Below, in pieces: positions 17,374 through 26,421 of a stretch of 64,000 nt of DNA. The stretch is taken from positions 4,074,501-4,138,500 of the forward strand of contig NZ_CP152002.1 in the NCBI RefSeq assembly GCF_038595055.1, given 5' to 3'. The notes under the pieces were generated by a model. That model saw nothing but the letters and a program-made list of their open reading frames with translations. It made no database searches and was not told the DNA's origin. The stretch is from Paenibacillus sp. FSL R7-0345 (GTDB taxonomy: Bacteria; Bacillota; Bacilli; Paenibacillales; Paenibacillaceae). Both the position numbers and the translations under genes were made by a program. The stretch's first letter is position 1. Every line of letters begins with the position of its first letter.

Positions 17374-18345
17374 TTATTTATTTATCCGGGATGGTAAATG
17401 TGTACTTAAAAAACTCAACGCATTGCCGTGCAGCCAGCCCTTCACCTCTACCTCAGGATAATGCTTCAGCAGCAGGCCGGCAAAATCCTCATATTTTCCG
17501 GGATGCTCCAGCCCCTCAACCCAGGCATCAATCCCGTCAAAATCCGACCCGAACATCAGCTGCCGCGATCCGCCCAGACTGCAGATATGCTCGATATGCT
17601 TCAGTATATCCTCTGCCTTGGCCCCGCCCCCATCACGTACAAACCAGGGAACAAAGGTCAGCCCGATCCGCCCGTCCATAGCTGCCAGTGCTTTGATCTG
17701 TCCGTCACTTAAATTGCGGGGATGGCTGCACACTGCGGCCGCATTGGAATGCGATGCGATAAAAGGGCGTGTACTGCGCTCAGCCAGCTCCCAGAAGCCG
17801 GCCGGGGCCAGATGTGACACATCCAGCAGCATGCCGCTGGTATTGCACCAATCGATGAGCTGTCTGCCTTTTTCCGTAAACCCGCCGTTTCTTGACTCCA
17901 GCACCCCGTCCGCCGCCCAGTTTGCATAATTCCACGTAACCCCGAGAAAACGGAATCCCAGCTCAAACAGCAGCTCTGCATAAAATAAATTCCCCTCCAG
18001 ACCGTCCACACCCTCAAGCGAGAGCATCGCCCAGGGCGGTTCCGGAGCAGACGTTAATACTGCTTCTTCCTTCCAGCGCAGCCACCGCAAGCCCTCTCCT
18101 TCGACGACCCGCTTACGAAACAGCTCAAGCTGCCCCAGTATCCTCGTAAAACCGGGTTTTCCCATAGCCTCTGATAAGTAGACGGCAAACACCTGCAGTC
18201 CCACATTACCCGCTACCAGCCGCTCTGCTGTCACGTCCAGCCGCCGGTCGCTTTTGAAATGAATATCCGGCTCAGCCTGCAGCTTGCTCAGTGCATCGCA
18301 GTGAAAATCTGCTATTTTAAATTCAGCCGCTTTTCCCATTACCAT
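17374..18345 (-). CDS. Membrane dipeptidase (peptidase M19)
   Basis: Start at ATG 18345 (MVMGKAAEFKIADFHCD) with GGAAGG upstream; 18339 is an alternative. An open frame reaching 18462 would cross the spoVS terminator and is rejected. About 323 residues. Metal ligands of the M19 amidohydrolase fold are visible: HCD at the N-terminus, SLEGVDGLEG, DVSHLAPAGF and ASHSNAAAVCSHPRNLSD, then FGSDFDGID. It hydrolyses dipeptides. There is no signal peptide, so it is probably cytoplasmic despite the family name. It lies downstream of spoVS but past a terminator. Confidence 0.88.
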   Translation of the reverse strand: MVMGKAAEFKIADFHCDALSKLQAEPDIHFKSDRRLDVTAERLVAGNVGLQVFAVYLSEAMGKPGFTRILGQLELFRKRVVEGEGLRWLRWKEEAVLTSAPEPPWAMLSLEGVDGLEGNLFYAELLFELGFRFLGVTWNYANWAADGVLESRNGGFTEKGRQLIDWCNTSGMLLDVSHLAPAGFWELAERSTRPFIASHSNAAAVCSHPRNLSDGQIKALAAMDGRIGLTFVPWFVRDGGGAKAEDILKHIEHICSLGGSRQLMFGSDFDGIDAWVEGLEHPGKYEDFAGLLLKHYPEVEVKGWLHGNALSFLSTHLPSRINK

Positions 18346-18419
18346 CCCCGCCTTCCGTGTTAAACAATAGCCTATATGTAATAGCTTATGCCTTCGATCC
18401 GCCGCATTTCCCCGCACAG

Positions 18420-18449
18420 CAAAAAACCTGTTTACATAAGTAAACAGGT
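18420..18449 (-). terminator. Terminator of spoVS
   Basis: ACCTGTTTAC and GTAAACAGGT pair perfectly across a 4 nt loop, followed on the minus strand by TTTTTT. It lies 20 bp after the spoVS stop. Confidence 0.92.
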
Positions 18450-18469
18450 CCATCAGAAACATTCATAGA

Positions 18470-18730
18470 TTATCTGGGTTCAACAATAAGTTTAATCGCC
18501 GTCCGGTCCTCCCCGTCAATTACGATATCCGTAAAAGCTGGAATGCAGACCAGATCAACACCGCTTGGCGCGACAAATCCCCGGGCGATGGCAACTGCTT
18601 TGACTGCCTGGTTCAGTGCTCCTGCTCCAATTGCTTGTAGCTCGGCCGATCCACGTTCTCGAAGAACACCTGCTAATGCACCGGCAACGGAATTCGGATT
18701 GGATTTAGCTGATACTTTTAATACATCCAT
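18470..18730 (-). CDS. spoVS: Stage V sporulation protein S
   Basis: 86 residues, the full family length, starting MDVLKVSAKSNPNSVAGALA and ending TAIKLIVEPR. It is a small Alba-like protein needed for spore coat formation after engulfment in B. subtilis. GGGGAGG precedes the ATG. As in B. subtilis it follows rny and ymdB, but here it has a putative sigma-H promoter of its own and its own terminator. Confidence 0.96.
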   Translation of the reverse strand: MDVLKVSAKSNPNSVAGALAGVLRERGSAELQAIGAGALNQAVKAVAIARGFVAPSGVDLVCIPAFTDIVIDGEDRTAIKLIVEPR

Positions 18731-18783
18731 AGTAAGTACCTCCCCTGGGAAAATGATGGTGTTCTTCCACTACTGTAGATGTT

Positions 18784-18810
18784 ATTCGCGGGAGAAGAAA
18801 TAATTCCTTC
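18784..18810 (-). promoter_or_regulatory. Putative sigma-H promoter of spoVS
   Basis: Minus strand GAAGGAATT (18810-18802), 11 bp spacer, then CGCGAAT (18790-18784). This matches the sigma-H form RnAGGAwWW-N11-12-RnnGAAT except for one base in the -10. B. subtilis spoVS is known to be sigma-H dependent. Confidence 0.7.
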
Positions 18811-18930
18811 TTTTTGCGGACTACGCTGGAGAAATCGGTACAAAAGATACTCTTTTCCGATATAAAAAAGATCACACTTTATCCAAAAACGATGATTTTT
18901 CCCGAATTCACTAGTTTCATGTATCCGGGT

Positions 18931-19725
18931 CTAGCTCATAACCCATTCATCTTCACGCAAACGAACCTTCTCCAGACGTGTCGCTTTACCTGTAGCCTCG
19001 TCAATCTCCGCGAATAACCCGTTCAACTGCCATTTGCCTTCGTCTACCACAAACCTCGACGGGAGCTGGGTAGTGAATTTATAAAGGACTGCATCCTTTT
19101 CCATACCCAGAATTCCTTCCCTTGAACCAACCATGCCCGCATCGGTCAGATAAGCAGTTCCGCCGGGCAGAATGACATCATCATTGCTTTGCACATGCGT
19201 GTGGGTGCCGACTACAATAGATGCCATGCCGTCCATAAAATAACCCATGGCAATCTTCTCCGAGGTCGCTTCAGCATGGAAATCAACAAGAATGCACTTG
19301 TGGGTGCGGCGCAGCTCCTCCACAATTTCTTCCCCGATCCGGAACGGATCGTCGATGGCCGGCAAAAAAGTCCGTCCCTGCAGATTAACAATCGCCAGCT
19401 GTTTGCCGTTACCTTTAACAACCGTATAGCCTCTGCCCGGAGTTCCCGGCGGAAAGTTGGCTGGACGGATCATCCGCGGCTCATCGTCGATAAAGTCAAA
19501 AATATCCTTATTGTCCCAAGTATGATTACCCAATGTAATGCCGTGTACACCCCAATTAAAAAATTCATTCGCAATGGCTGAGGTAATTCCTCTGCCTGCG
19601 GCTGCATTTTCACCGTTTACGATAATAATATGCGGCTGGTATTTGCTCTTAAGTGTCGGCAGCATTTCTCTGAGTGCCTTTCTGCCGGTATTACCTACGA
19701 TATCACCTATGAATAAAACTTTAAT
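18931..19725 (-). CDS. ymdB: YmdB metallophosphodiesterase with ATT start
   Basis: Read from ATT 19725-19723 the protein has 264 residues, the length I recall for B. subtilis YmdB. It begins (M)KVLFIGDIVGNTGRKALRE. The first in-frame ATG, at 19665, would remove 20 residues including the metal-binding Asp of GDIVG. AGGAGG (19739-19734) is 8 nt before the ATT and there is no ATG, GTG or TTG between. Other ligands: NGENAAAG, GNHTWDN, DFHAEATSEK, GTHTHVQ. The family hydrolyses 2',3'-cyclic nucleotides and affects biofilm formation. It lies downstream of rny past a terminator hairpin. Confidence 0.88.
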   Translation of the reverse strand: MKVLFIGDIVGNTGRKALREMLPTLKSKYQPHIIIVNGENAAAGRGITSAIANEFFNWGVHGITLGNHTWDNKDIFDFIDDEPRMIRPANFPPGTPGRGYTVVKGNGKQLAIVNLQGRTFLPAIDDPFRIGEEIVEELRRTHKCILVDFHAEATSEKIAMGYFMDGMASIVVGTHTHVQSNDDVILPGGTAYLTDAGMVGSREGILGMEKDAVLYKFTTQLPSRFVVDEGKWQLNGLFAEIDEATGKATRLEKVRLREDEWVMS

Positions 19726-19746
19726 GATGCTCTCCTCCTAATTGAA

Positions 19747-19771
19747 AAGAAAAAAGGCCCCGCAGGGGGCC
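19747..19771 (-). terminator. Terminator/attenuator between rny and ymdB
   Basis: GGCCCC and GGGGCC arms followed by TTTTTTCTTTT on the minus strand. The ymdB Shine-Dalgarno begins only about 10 nt after the T-run, so ymdB must depend on read-through from rny or a promoter I could not find. Confidence 0.85.
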
Positions 19772-19782
19772 GATTTCCTTGC

Positions 19783-21324
19783 TTATTTCGCGTATTCTAC
19801 AGCCCGTGTCTCACGGATAACGGTAACCTTGATATGACCCGGATAATCCAGCTCACTCTCGATCATCTTCGTAATATCACGTGCCAGACGGAAGCTTTCT
19901 GCATCATCAATCTTCTCAGGCTGCACCATTACGCGAACCTCACGGCCCGCTTGAATGGCGTAAGACTTCTCAACGCCCTCAAAGCTCTCGGAGATTTCTT
20001 CCAGCTTCTCCAGACGTTTGATGTAGGTCTCCAGTGTCTCACGGCGTGCGCCTGGACGCGCTGCCGACAAAGCGTCAGCCGCTCCAACCAGCATGGCAAT
20101 AACCGAGGTAGCTTCGCAGTCGCCATGGTGGGATGCGATACTGTTGATAACAACCGGATGTTCCTTGTACTTCTTAGCAAGCTCAACGCCAATTTCCACG
20201 TGCGAGCCTTCCACTTCATGATCCAGCGCTTTGCCGATATCATGGAGCAGCCCGGCACGTTTTGCAAGCACGATGTCTTCCCCAAGCTCACCGGCCATAA
20301 GTCCAGTCAAATAAGCAACCTCCATGGAGTGCTTGAGTACATTCTGACCATAGCTCGTACGGAATTTCAGACGGCCCAGAATCTTGATCAGATCCGGGTG
20401 CAGACCATGAACGCCAACCTCGAAGGTTGCCTGTTCACCGTACTCGCGAATCCGCTCATCCACTTCTTTGCGGGATTTATCAACCATTTCCTCAATTCGT
20501 GCCGGATGGATACGTCCATCAGCAACAAGCTTCTCAAGTGCCGTACGGGCCACTTCACGGCGGATTGGATCAAATCCCGACAAAATAACGGCTTCCGGCG
20601 TATCATCGATAATGAGATCAATACCTGTAAGAGTTTCCAGTGCCCGGATATTACGGCCTTCACGGCCGATAATCCGGCCTTTCATCTCTTCATTCGGCAG
20701 AGTTACAACAGACACCGTTGTTTCGGCAACGTGATCAGCTGCACAGCGCTGGATGGCCAGTGTAATGATTTCGCGGGCTTTCTTGTCCGCTTCCTCTTTG
20801 GCCTGCTGTTCAATTTCCTTGATCATCTGTGCGGTCTCATGGCGAACTTCCTGCTCTACATTGCTCAAGATGATACTTCTGGCATCATCGATGCTCAGGT
20901 TGGAGATACGCTCCAGCTCGGTAACCTGATTCTTGTAAATAACATCAATTTGCTGTTGTGTTTCGTCAATTCGTTTCTCTTTGTTAGCTACTTGTTCTTC
21001 TTTTCGTTCAAGCGATTCCATTTTTTTATCCAGTGATTCTTCCTTTTGCAGCAAACGTCTCTCTTGCCGTTGGATTTCATTCCGGCGTTCACGAGTTTCT
21101 TTCTCAGCTTCAGTACGGATTCTGTGTACTTCATCCTTAGCTTCGAGTACCGTTTCCTTCTTCAGCGCCTCAGCGTCTTTCCTCGCGTTCTCCACGATGA
21201 CGAGTGCTTCTTTCTCTGCGCTTTGAATTTTAGCTTCTGCAAGGGATTTACGAATAAAATAACCGAATCCAAAGAATATTGCAGCTACAACGAGAACGAT
21301 TATGACCCAGATTGCAGGATGCAT
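19783..21324 (-). CDS. rny: Ribonuclease Y
   Basis: 513 residues. An N-terminal membrane anchor (about 5-25) is followed by a long charged coiled coil (30-190), a KH domain ([19 protein letters not shown] about 215) and an HD domain ([12 protein letters not shown] about 360, with the HD pair). It is the main endonuclease starting mRNA decay in Bacillota. GAGGAGG precedes ATG. A sigma-A promoter lies about 250 bp upstream. The gene is followed by a terminator before ymdB. Confidence 0.97.
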   Translation of the reverse strand: MHPAIWVIIVLVVAAIFFGFGYFIRKSLAEAKIQSAEKEALVIVENARKDAEALKKETVLEAKDEVHRIRTEAEKETRERRNEIQRQERRLLQKEESLDKKMESLERKEEQVANKEKRIDETQQQIDVIYKNQVTELERISNLSIDDARSIILSNVEQEVRHETAQMIKEIEQQAKEEADKKAREIITLAIQRCAADHVAETTVSVVTLPNEEMKGRIIGREGRNIRALETLTGIDLIIDDTPEAVILSGFDPIRREVARTALEKLVADGRIHPARIEEMVDKSRKEVDERIREYGEQATFEVGVHGLHPDLIKILGRLKFRTSYGQNVLKHSMEVAYLTGLMAGELGEDIVLAKRAGLLHDIGKALDHEVEGSHVEIGVELAKKYKEHPVVINSIASHHGDCEATSVIAMLVGAADALSAARPGARRETLETYIKRLEKLEEISESFEGVEKSYAIQAGREVRVMVQPEKIDDAESFRLARDITKMIESELDYPGHIKVTVIRETRAVEYAK

Positions 21325-21570
21325 CTGTTCACCTCCTCGTTGGTTCCTCCAAGGAACTTGCCCTTGGGAATTGTGCAGTTGTTAAACTATCCGTTCATCA
21401 CCATACAAAAAACCGGTAATACACCGATTGCCATACTGCACATGCTGCACATGCACACTGCCCGCCTTATCCGGCGATTACATTTCATATGAGTTGTACG
21501 CGAACCGGTGGCTAAGAGTCAGCTTTTTGGGAAGGAAAAAGGATTCTTAGTTTATGCCGATTCATGTTAT

Positions 21571-21600
21571 ATTTTATTATTTATAAAAAGACATTGTCAA
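21571..21600 (-). promoter_or_regulatory. rny promoter and leader
   Basis: Minus strand TTGACA (21600-21595), 18 bp spacer, TAAAAT (21576-21571). The 319 bp gap between rny and recX holds this promoter and a leader of about 240 nt. The leader contains a weak hairpin with a T-run (about 21405-21427) and a CCAAGG/CCTTGG hairpin just before the Shine-Dalgarno. No gene is visible in the gap. Confidence 0.65.
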
Positions 21601-21643
21601 GAGAGTCGATAACGGCATTAAAGTCAAGAGAATGTCAAGATGA

Positions 21644-22378
21644 TTACTCATAATCGTAAAACTCTTCATCATAGCCTTCGGAATTCTCTTCTTCGCGCAG
21701 TTTATTCAGTACCTGCCGGACCATTTCCCCGGAAAAACCGCGCCGCATCAGGAATGCTCCTGTCTTTCTGCGCTTGTCGTTAATATCCCCGCGGATCATA
21801 TTCCACTTCTTGCGCCCTGTCTGCAGGGCACTTGCCAGTTCCTCTTCGGGCGAAATATTCTCCAGCGCTTCAGAGATCAGTGATTTGTCGATCCCTTTCT
21901 CCCGCAGCTCCTGACGGATCCACAGCTTGCCCTTACGCTGATTATTAATGCGCTGCTCTGCCCACTGCTTGGCATAGAGCGGGTCGTCGATAAAGCGCTC
22001 CTGCTGCAGACGCTGCAGCACTTCTGCAATAATAGTCTCTCCTATTTCTTTCTCCCTTAAACGGCGGGCCATCTCCTGAGCGGTGCGCGGCTTATGTCCC
22101 AGATACTTCAGCCCTTCGATATAGGCCCGCTGGCGTTCGTCGGCAACAACAATTTCCTCCAGGTCGGCTTTCATGAACGAATTGCCGGAAATCATCCGGT
22201 ATTTAATCATGACATCCTCATGAACAGTCATGTTATACGTGCCGAAATATATGATATAGCGGTGATCAGATTTCTTCTGCCGCTCTACTTTTGTGATTTC
22301 AAGCCGTTCATTTTCCGGAAAACCGTCCAGCACCTGCACTTCCTGCTCTTCCTCTTCGGGATTAAGTTGAATGACCAT
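21644..22378 (-). CDS. recX: Recombination regulator RecX
   Basis: 244 residues from ATG 22378 (MVIQLNPEEEEQEV), with GAGGTG upstream. A longer frame to 22435 would run through the recA terminator and is rejected. Three-helix RecX repeats are visible (ALKYLGHKPRTAQEMARRLR, then GLI-type helices FIDDPLYAKQWAEQRINNQR). It inhibits or modulates RecA filaments. It lies directly downstream of recA, past a terminator. An acidic tail (EEENSEGYDEEFYDYE) is present. Confidence 0.92.
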   Translation of the reverse strand: MVIQLNPEEEEQEVQVLDGFPENERLEITKVERQKKSDHRYIIYFGTYNMTVHEDVMIKYRMISGNSFMKADLEEIVVADERQRAYIEGLKYLGHKPRTAQEMARRLREKEIGETIIAEVLQRLQQERFIDDPLYAKQWAEQRINNQRKGKLWIRQELREKGIDKSLISEALENISPEEELASALQTGRKKWNMIRGDINDKRRKTGAFLMRRGFSGEMVRQVLNKLREEENSEGYDEEFYDYE

Positions 22379-22406
22379 TGTATTCACACCTCGCATTCGA
22401 TCAGTA

Positions 22407-22443
22407 TAAAAAAGCGCCCTGCTGCAGTCATACACAGGGCGCT
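22407..22443 (-). terminator. recA terminator ahead of recX
   Basis: AGCGCCCTG and CAGGGCGCT arms with a T-run on the minus strand, between recA and recX. Some read-through would give low recX expression. Confidence 0.9.
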
Positions 22444-22464
22444 CTATATTATTAGCTTAACGTA

Positions 22465-23529
22465 TTATTCAATTTCGAGCAAAAGATTATCTTCTTCTTC
22501 CTTCTCCGCTGCAGCCTCAGCTTCCGTTGGAGAAGCAACAATCGTAGTCAGATTGCTTGCTTCGCGGATCTTATTCTCGATTACGAGAGCAATTTCCGGA
22601 TGCTCTTTAAGGAATTGCTTAGCGTTCTCACGTCCCTGGCCAAGACGCTCACCTTCGTAGGAATACCAGGCTCCGCTCTTGTTGACAATATCCATTTCCG
22701 TTCCGATATCAACAAGACTTCCTTCCTTCGAAATACCTTCACCATACATAATATCAACATCCGCCTGTTTGAACGGAGGAGCAACCTTGTTCTTCACGAC
22801 CTTGATCTTTGTACGGTTACCGACAACATCATTGCCCATCTTGATGCTCTCTACACGGCGGACATCAAGACGTACCGAGGAGTAGAACTTCAATGCACGG
22901 CCGCCTGGAGTTGTTTCCGGGTTCCCGAACATTACACCAATCTTCTCACGCAACTGGTTGATGAAGATTGCAATCGTGTTAGATTTGTTGATTGCACCTG
23001 ACAGTTTCCGCAGAGCCTGGGACATCAGACGGGCTTGCAGACCAACGTGGGAATCCCCCATATCGCCTTCAATTTCCGCCTTAGGCACCAATGCTGCTAC
23101 AGAGTCAACTACAATAATATCTACCGCGCCGCTGCGTACGAGTGCTTCAGCAATTTCCAGCGCCTGTTCACCCGTGTCCGGCTGGGACAGCAGGAGCTCA
23201 TCAATATTGACACCAAGCGCATTGGCATATTTAGGGTCAAGCGCATGTTCAGCATCGATGAAGGCAGCTTGTCCGCCAACCCTCTGTACTTCTGCGATAG
23301 CATGCAGGGCAACCGTTGTTTTACCGGAAGATTCCGGCCCATATACTTCAATGATACGTCCTTTTGGAAGTCCGCCTATACCGAGGGCAATATCAAGTGC
23401 CAAGGCTCCGCTTGGTACAACTTCCACTTTCATGTGATTGGATTCACCCAATTTCATGATCGAACCTTTACCAAATTGTTTTTCTATTTGACGAAGCGCC
23501 ATATCCAGCGCAGCACGACGATCTGACAA
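22465..23529 (-). CDS. recA: Recombinase RecA
   Basis: 354 residues. Walker [10 protein letters not shown] (about 67), Walker B region [10 protein letters not shown], the L2 loop [21 protein letters not shown] and a C-terminal acidic tail ([13 protein letters not shown]) are all present. It catalyses strand exchange and LexA self-cleavage. A sigma-A promoter and a LexA box are seen upstream, so it is SOS-induced. It lies after cinA in the conserved pgsA-cinA-recA order. Confidence 0.98.
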   Translation of the reverse strand: MSDRRAALDMALRQIEKQFGKGSIMKLGESNHMKVEVVPSGALALDIALGIGGLPKGRIIEVYGPESSGKTTVALHAIAEVQRVGGQAAFIDAEHALDPKYANALGVNIDELLLSQPDTGEQALEIAEALVRSGAVDIIVVDSVAALVPKAEIEGDMGDSHVGLQARLMSQALRKLSGAINKSNTIAIFINQLREKIGVMFGNPETTPGGRALKFYSSVRLDVRRVESIKMGNDVVGNRTKIKVVKNKVAPPFKQADVDIMYGEGISKEGSLVDIGTEMDIVNKSGAWYSYEGERLGQGRENAKQFLKEHPEIALVIENKIREASNLTTIVASPTEAEAAAEKEEEDNLLLEIE

Positions 23530-23561
23530 TCAGACCACTTCCTTCACTTGTTTATAGTAAT

Positions 23562-23590
23562 ATAATACCGTGTTTTAGAGGTCTTGCCAA
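23562..23590 (-). promoter_or_regulatory. recA promoter
   Basis: Minus strand TTGGCA (23590-23585), 17 bp, TATTAT (23567-23562). The LexA box lies 9 bp upstream of the -35. Confidence 0.75.
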
Positions 23591-23599
23591 GCTTTTTTT

Positions 23600-23613
23600 C
23601 GAACATACATTCG
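23600..23613. promoter_or_regulatory. LexA (DinR) box of recA
   Basis: CGAACATACATTCG matches 13 of 14 positions of the Bacillus SOS consensus CGAACRNRYGTTYG. It lies immediately upstream of the recA -35 box. Confidence 0.88.
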
Positions 23614-23742
23614 TTTTTTTTGACTGCAGGCGAAATACTCCCTTATATTGTAAGCCCCCTCTCTCCTGATAAATGCACCAAACATAGTCATTAACCAGCC
23701 GGTGAAGCGGACTCACATAAAGAGGCTACTGCAGCCACAAAA

Positions 23743-23780
23743 ACAAAAAACCGCAGCAAAAGGTTCACTATGCCACGGTT
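23743..23780 (-). terminator. Terminator of cinA
   Basis: AACCGTGGC pairs with GCTGCGGTT (two G-T pairs), followed by TTTTTTG on the minus strand, 36 bp after the cinA stop. It makes recA a separate unit. The other bases of the 286 bp gap hold the recA promoter. Confidence 0.7.
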
Positions 23781-23815
23781 CTTCCGTATTAACAATTATA
23801 TACCGGCCTTCCGGA

Positions 23816-25105
23816 TTATTGCAAGGCTGACCCTTCGAGAGGAGTATCCACCTTGCGTTCCTCCAGCCTGCGCCACAGGCGGTACAGCAGCGCTTTGACT
23901 GAACGCAGCCGGATGTTCTCGCGGGTTCCTTTAAGATTAAGCTCATAGACCTCTGTCTTGTGCCCGCGTTCTGCCAGGCCCACAAATACCAGCCCGACCG
24001 GCTTACGCTCAGAGTATCCCGGTCCTGCCACTCCGGTAACCGACAATCCGAAGTCGCTGTCGCCCAGCATTCTGACCTGCTCAGCCAGCACCTCAGCTAC
24101 CTCCCGGCTGACGGCTCCGACAGCATCAGGGCCTTCCAGGTAAGAGGCAGGCACATTCAGCACCTTTTTCTTGATTTCATTGGAATAACAGACAACGCCG
24201 CCCTTGAACATGGACGCGCTGCCCGGAATGTTCGTAATACTCTCCATTAACAAGCCGCCGGTACAGCTTTCGGCTGCGGTGAGCGTCAAGCCGGCATCCG
24301 CCATCCAGTCCACCAGCAGCTGCTCCAGCGGCACATCGATATTGGCATACATGTTCTCAGGGAGAATGGCCTTGATCTTCTCCTCCAGGACATCAAGCTT
24401 CTGCATCGCTTCCCGTTCAGAAGCCGCTTTGGTCGAGATCCGGACCGTCACTTCGCCTTCCTTGGCATACGGAGCGATCGTAGGATCAGTCTGGTTACGG
24501 ATCAGATCAATCAGCTTGTCCTCCAGCAGTGATTCACCGATACCGGCAAACTTGAGCATCTTGGAGTAGATCGGCATCTCAGTGGTAAGAGCATGCTGCT
24601 GCAGCCAAGGCTTGGCTTTATCCGTAAACATTGGCTTCATTTCACGCGGAGGTCCGGGAAGAACAATGTAAAATTTGCTCTCATGAGCAAAAGCAAGACC
24701 GACAGCCAGACCGGTTTCATTGGGAAGCGGCGTTGTTCCATCAATAACAATAGCCTGCTTGCGGTTATTCTCGGTCATGACGATTTTGCGTTCATCGAAA
24801 AATCTCTGTACATGATCCATCGCGAGCTGGTCAATGTGAAGCGTACGTCCAAGCGCCTCTGCCAGCGCATCCTTGGTCAGATCATCTTCGGTCGGACCGA
24901 TACCGCCGGTGAACAGAATAATATCAGCCCGGCTCTGGGCAATTTCAATGGCTTCCCTGATCCGGCTTTTGTTATCTCCGACTACAGTCTGAAAATAAAC
25001 ATCAATCCCCAACGCAGCCAGCTCTACCGATAAAAACTGACCGTTGCTGTTTACGATTTGTCCGAGCAAAAGCTCTGTGCCGACGGCAATAATTTCCGCT
25101 TTCAT
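23816..25105 (-). CDS. cinA: CinA, competence/damage-inducible protein
   Basis: 429 residues. The N-terminal MoCF-type domain (MKAEIIAVGTELLLGQIVNS, TGGIGPTEDDLTKDALAEAL) acts on ADP-ribose type pyrophosphates. The C-terminal CinA domain (AESCTGGLLMESITNIPGSA, SVTGVAGPG) is a nicotinamide-nucleotide amidase, so the protein salvages damaged or used NAD parts. AGGAGG precedes the ATG. It lies between pgsA and recA as in most Bacillota. Confidence 0.95.
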   Translation of the reverse strand: MKAEIIAVGTELLLGQIVNSNGQFLSVELAALGIDVYFQTVVGDNKSRIREAIEIAQSRADIILFTGGIGPTEDDLTKDALAEALGRTLHIDQLAMDHVQRFFDERKIVMTENNRKQAIVIDGTTPLPNETGLAVGLAFAHESKFYIVLPGPPREMKPMFTDKAKPWLQQHALTTEMPIYSKMLKFAGIGESLLEDKLIDLIRNQTDPTIAPYAKEGEVTVRISTKAASEREAMQKLDVLEEKIKAILPENMYANIDVPLEQLLVDWMADAGLTLTAAESCTGGLLMESITNIPGSASMFKGGVVCYSNEIKKKVLNVPASYLEGPDAVGAVSREVAEVLAEQVRMLGDSDFGLSVTGVAGPGYSERKPVGLVFVGLAERGHKTEVYELNLKGTRENIRLRSVKALLYRLWRRLEERKVDTPLEGSALQ

Positions 25106-25162
25106 AGCTGGCTCTCTCCTCCTGCTGATAATATAGATGAGTAATTACCTGTTGTATTACGG

Positions 25163-25750
25163 TTAGGCGTTATGCAGCTCCAGCAAATCCTTGTTCTTCA
25201 CGAAATAATCGATTCCTGAATAAATCGTAATCAGCGCTGCTGCCCAGATTGCAATGTCATCAAGCGGTATGCTTACGAACTGGAACGGGAAGTTATTCAG
25301 CAGCAGAAGTGAAATAGCGACAATCTGCGTTACTGTTTTTATTTTACCCCATTTGCTGGCGGCCACCACTTTCCCTTCAAGCAGGGCAACCTGGCGCAGT
25401 CCCGTTACTGCAAACTCGCGGCTGATAATAACGATAGCAATCCAGGAGTCGCATCTGCCCAGCTCTACAAGCGAGATCAGAACGGCAGATACCAGCAGCT
25501 TGTCCGCAAGAGGATCAAGCAGCTTCCCGAGGTTGGTAACCATGTTATATTTCCGGGCAATATACCCGTCGATCCCGTCTGTACTGGCGGCTAGCAGGAA
25601 GATCACTGCTGCGATCAGATGATTGACGGAAAGCTGGAATGAGCCCCAATGAATCGGCTCCGGGTAGAACTTAAAGTCCACCAGCAAGAAAAACATCATA
25701 ATCGGGATAAGACAAATACGTGCAAGTGTAATACGGTTGGGCAAATTCAC
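25163..25750 (-). CDS. pgsA: CDP-diacylglycerol-glycerol-3-phosphate 3-phosphatidyltransferase
   Basis: 195 residues from GTG 25750 (MNLPNRITLARIC), with GGGAGG 7 nt upstream. An open frame back to 25837 would include the yajQ terminator and is rejected. The CDP-alcohol phosphotransferase signature DG-x2-AR-x8-G-x3-D-x3-D is complete (DGYIARKYNMV then LGKLLDPLADK). It has about five membrane helices. It makes phosphatidylglycerol phosphate, the first committed step to PG and cardiolipin. Confidence 0.96.
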   Translation of the reverse strand: MNLPNRITLARICLIPIMMFFLLVDFKFYPEPIHWGSFQLSVNHLIAAVIFLLAASTDGIDGYIARKYNMVTNLGKLLDPLADKLLVSAVLISLVELGRCDSWIAIVIISREFAVTGLRQVALLEGKVVAASKWGKIKTVTQIVAISLLLLNNFPFQFVSIPLDDIAIWAAALITIYSGIDYFVKNKDLLELHNA

Positions 25751-25794
25751 TGAAGTTCCTCCCCTGATCCATCCTGATTCCAAAATATGTAGAT

Positions 25795-25834
25795 AAAACA
25801 CCCCGCTGCGGCATTGCGCAAACTTTGCGGGGTG
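25795..25834 (-). terminator. Terminator of yajQ-type gene
   Basis: CACCCCGC and GCGGGGTG arms, then TTTT on the minus strand, 8 bp after the stop. Confidence 0.85.
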
Positions 25835-25841
25835 CATCAGC

Positions 25842-26333
25842 TTACTTTAAATTGTTAAACTGCAGATCCAGCGGCAAATCAGCTTTGCGCAGGATTTGGA
25901 TAATCTGCTGCAGATCATCCCGGCTTTTGCCGGTTACGCGGATGGTATCACCCTGAATCTGGCTTTTCACCTTCAGCTTGGAATCACGGATTAGGATGTT
26001 GATCTTTTTTGCATTTTCCTGATCGATGCCCTGCTTGAGTCCCAGGCGCTGGCGGATTGTCCCCAGTGCTGCGGGCTCAATCTTGCCGAAGTCAAGATTC
26101 TTCAGTGTGATACCGCGTTTCACCATTTTGGACTGTAAAATATCAATGACGGCGTTCAGCTTATATTCATCCTCGGAGGCAATGATAAGCGCGTCCTTTT
26201 CCAGCTTGAGACTGCTCTTGCTGTTTTTGAAGTCAAAGCGGTTGTCAATTTCCTTCTCCGTCTGATGAACCGCATTGGTTAATTCCTGCATATCCATTTT
26301 GGATACAATGTCAAATGAACTTTCCGAACTCAT
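25842..26333 (-). CDS. YajQ-family nucleotide-binding protein
   Basis: 163 residues beginning MSSESSFDIVSKMDMQELTNA and containing the typical ALIIASEDEYKLNAVIDILQ and KSQIQGDTIRVTGKSRDDLQ strands. YajQ proteins bind nucleotides (cyclic-di-GMP in Xanthomonas) and RNA/tRNA. Their role in Bacillota is unclear. It has its own terminator. It interrupts the rodZ-pgsA order known from Bacillus. Confidence 0.93.
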   Translation of the reverse strand: MSSESSFDIVSKMDMQELTNAVHQTEKEIDNRFDFKNSKSSLKLEKDALIIASEDEYKLNAVIDILQSKMVKRGITLKNLDFGKIEPAALGTIRQRLGLKQGIDQENAKKINILIRDSKLKVKSQIQGDTIRVTGKSRDDLQQIIQILRKADLPLDLQFNNLK

Positions 26334-26421
26334 TCTTCCACGTCCTTTGCTTACAATTATTCTTTTCTATTATATGAGAAAGGGCACTTGAAGTCTAATT
26401 ATGGAAGGAAGCTTCCGGCAT

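Noticed and set aside
18346..18462. N-terminal extension of the M19 peptidase
   Set aside because: Contains the spoVS terminator; conserved HCD motif begins after 18345.
23713..23985. 90-codon minus-strand frame
   Set aside because: Overlaps the cinA end in another frame and crosses the cinA terminator.
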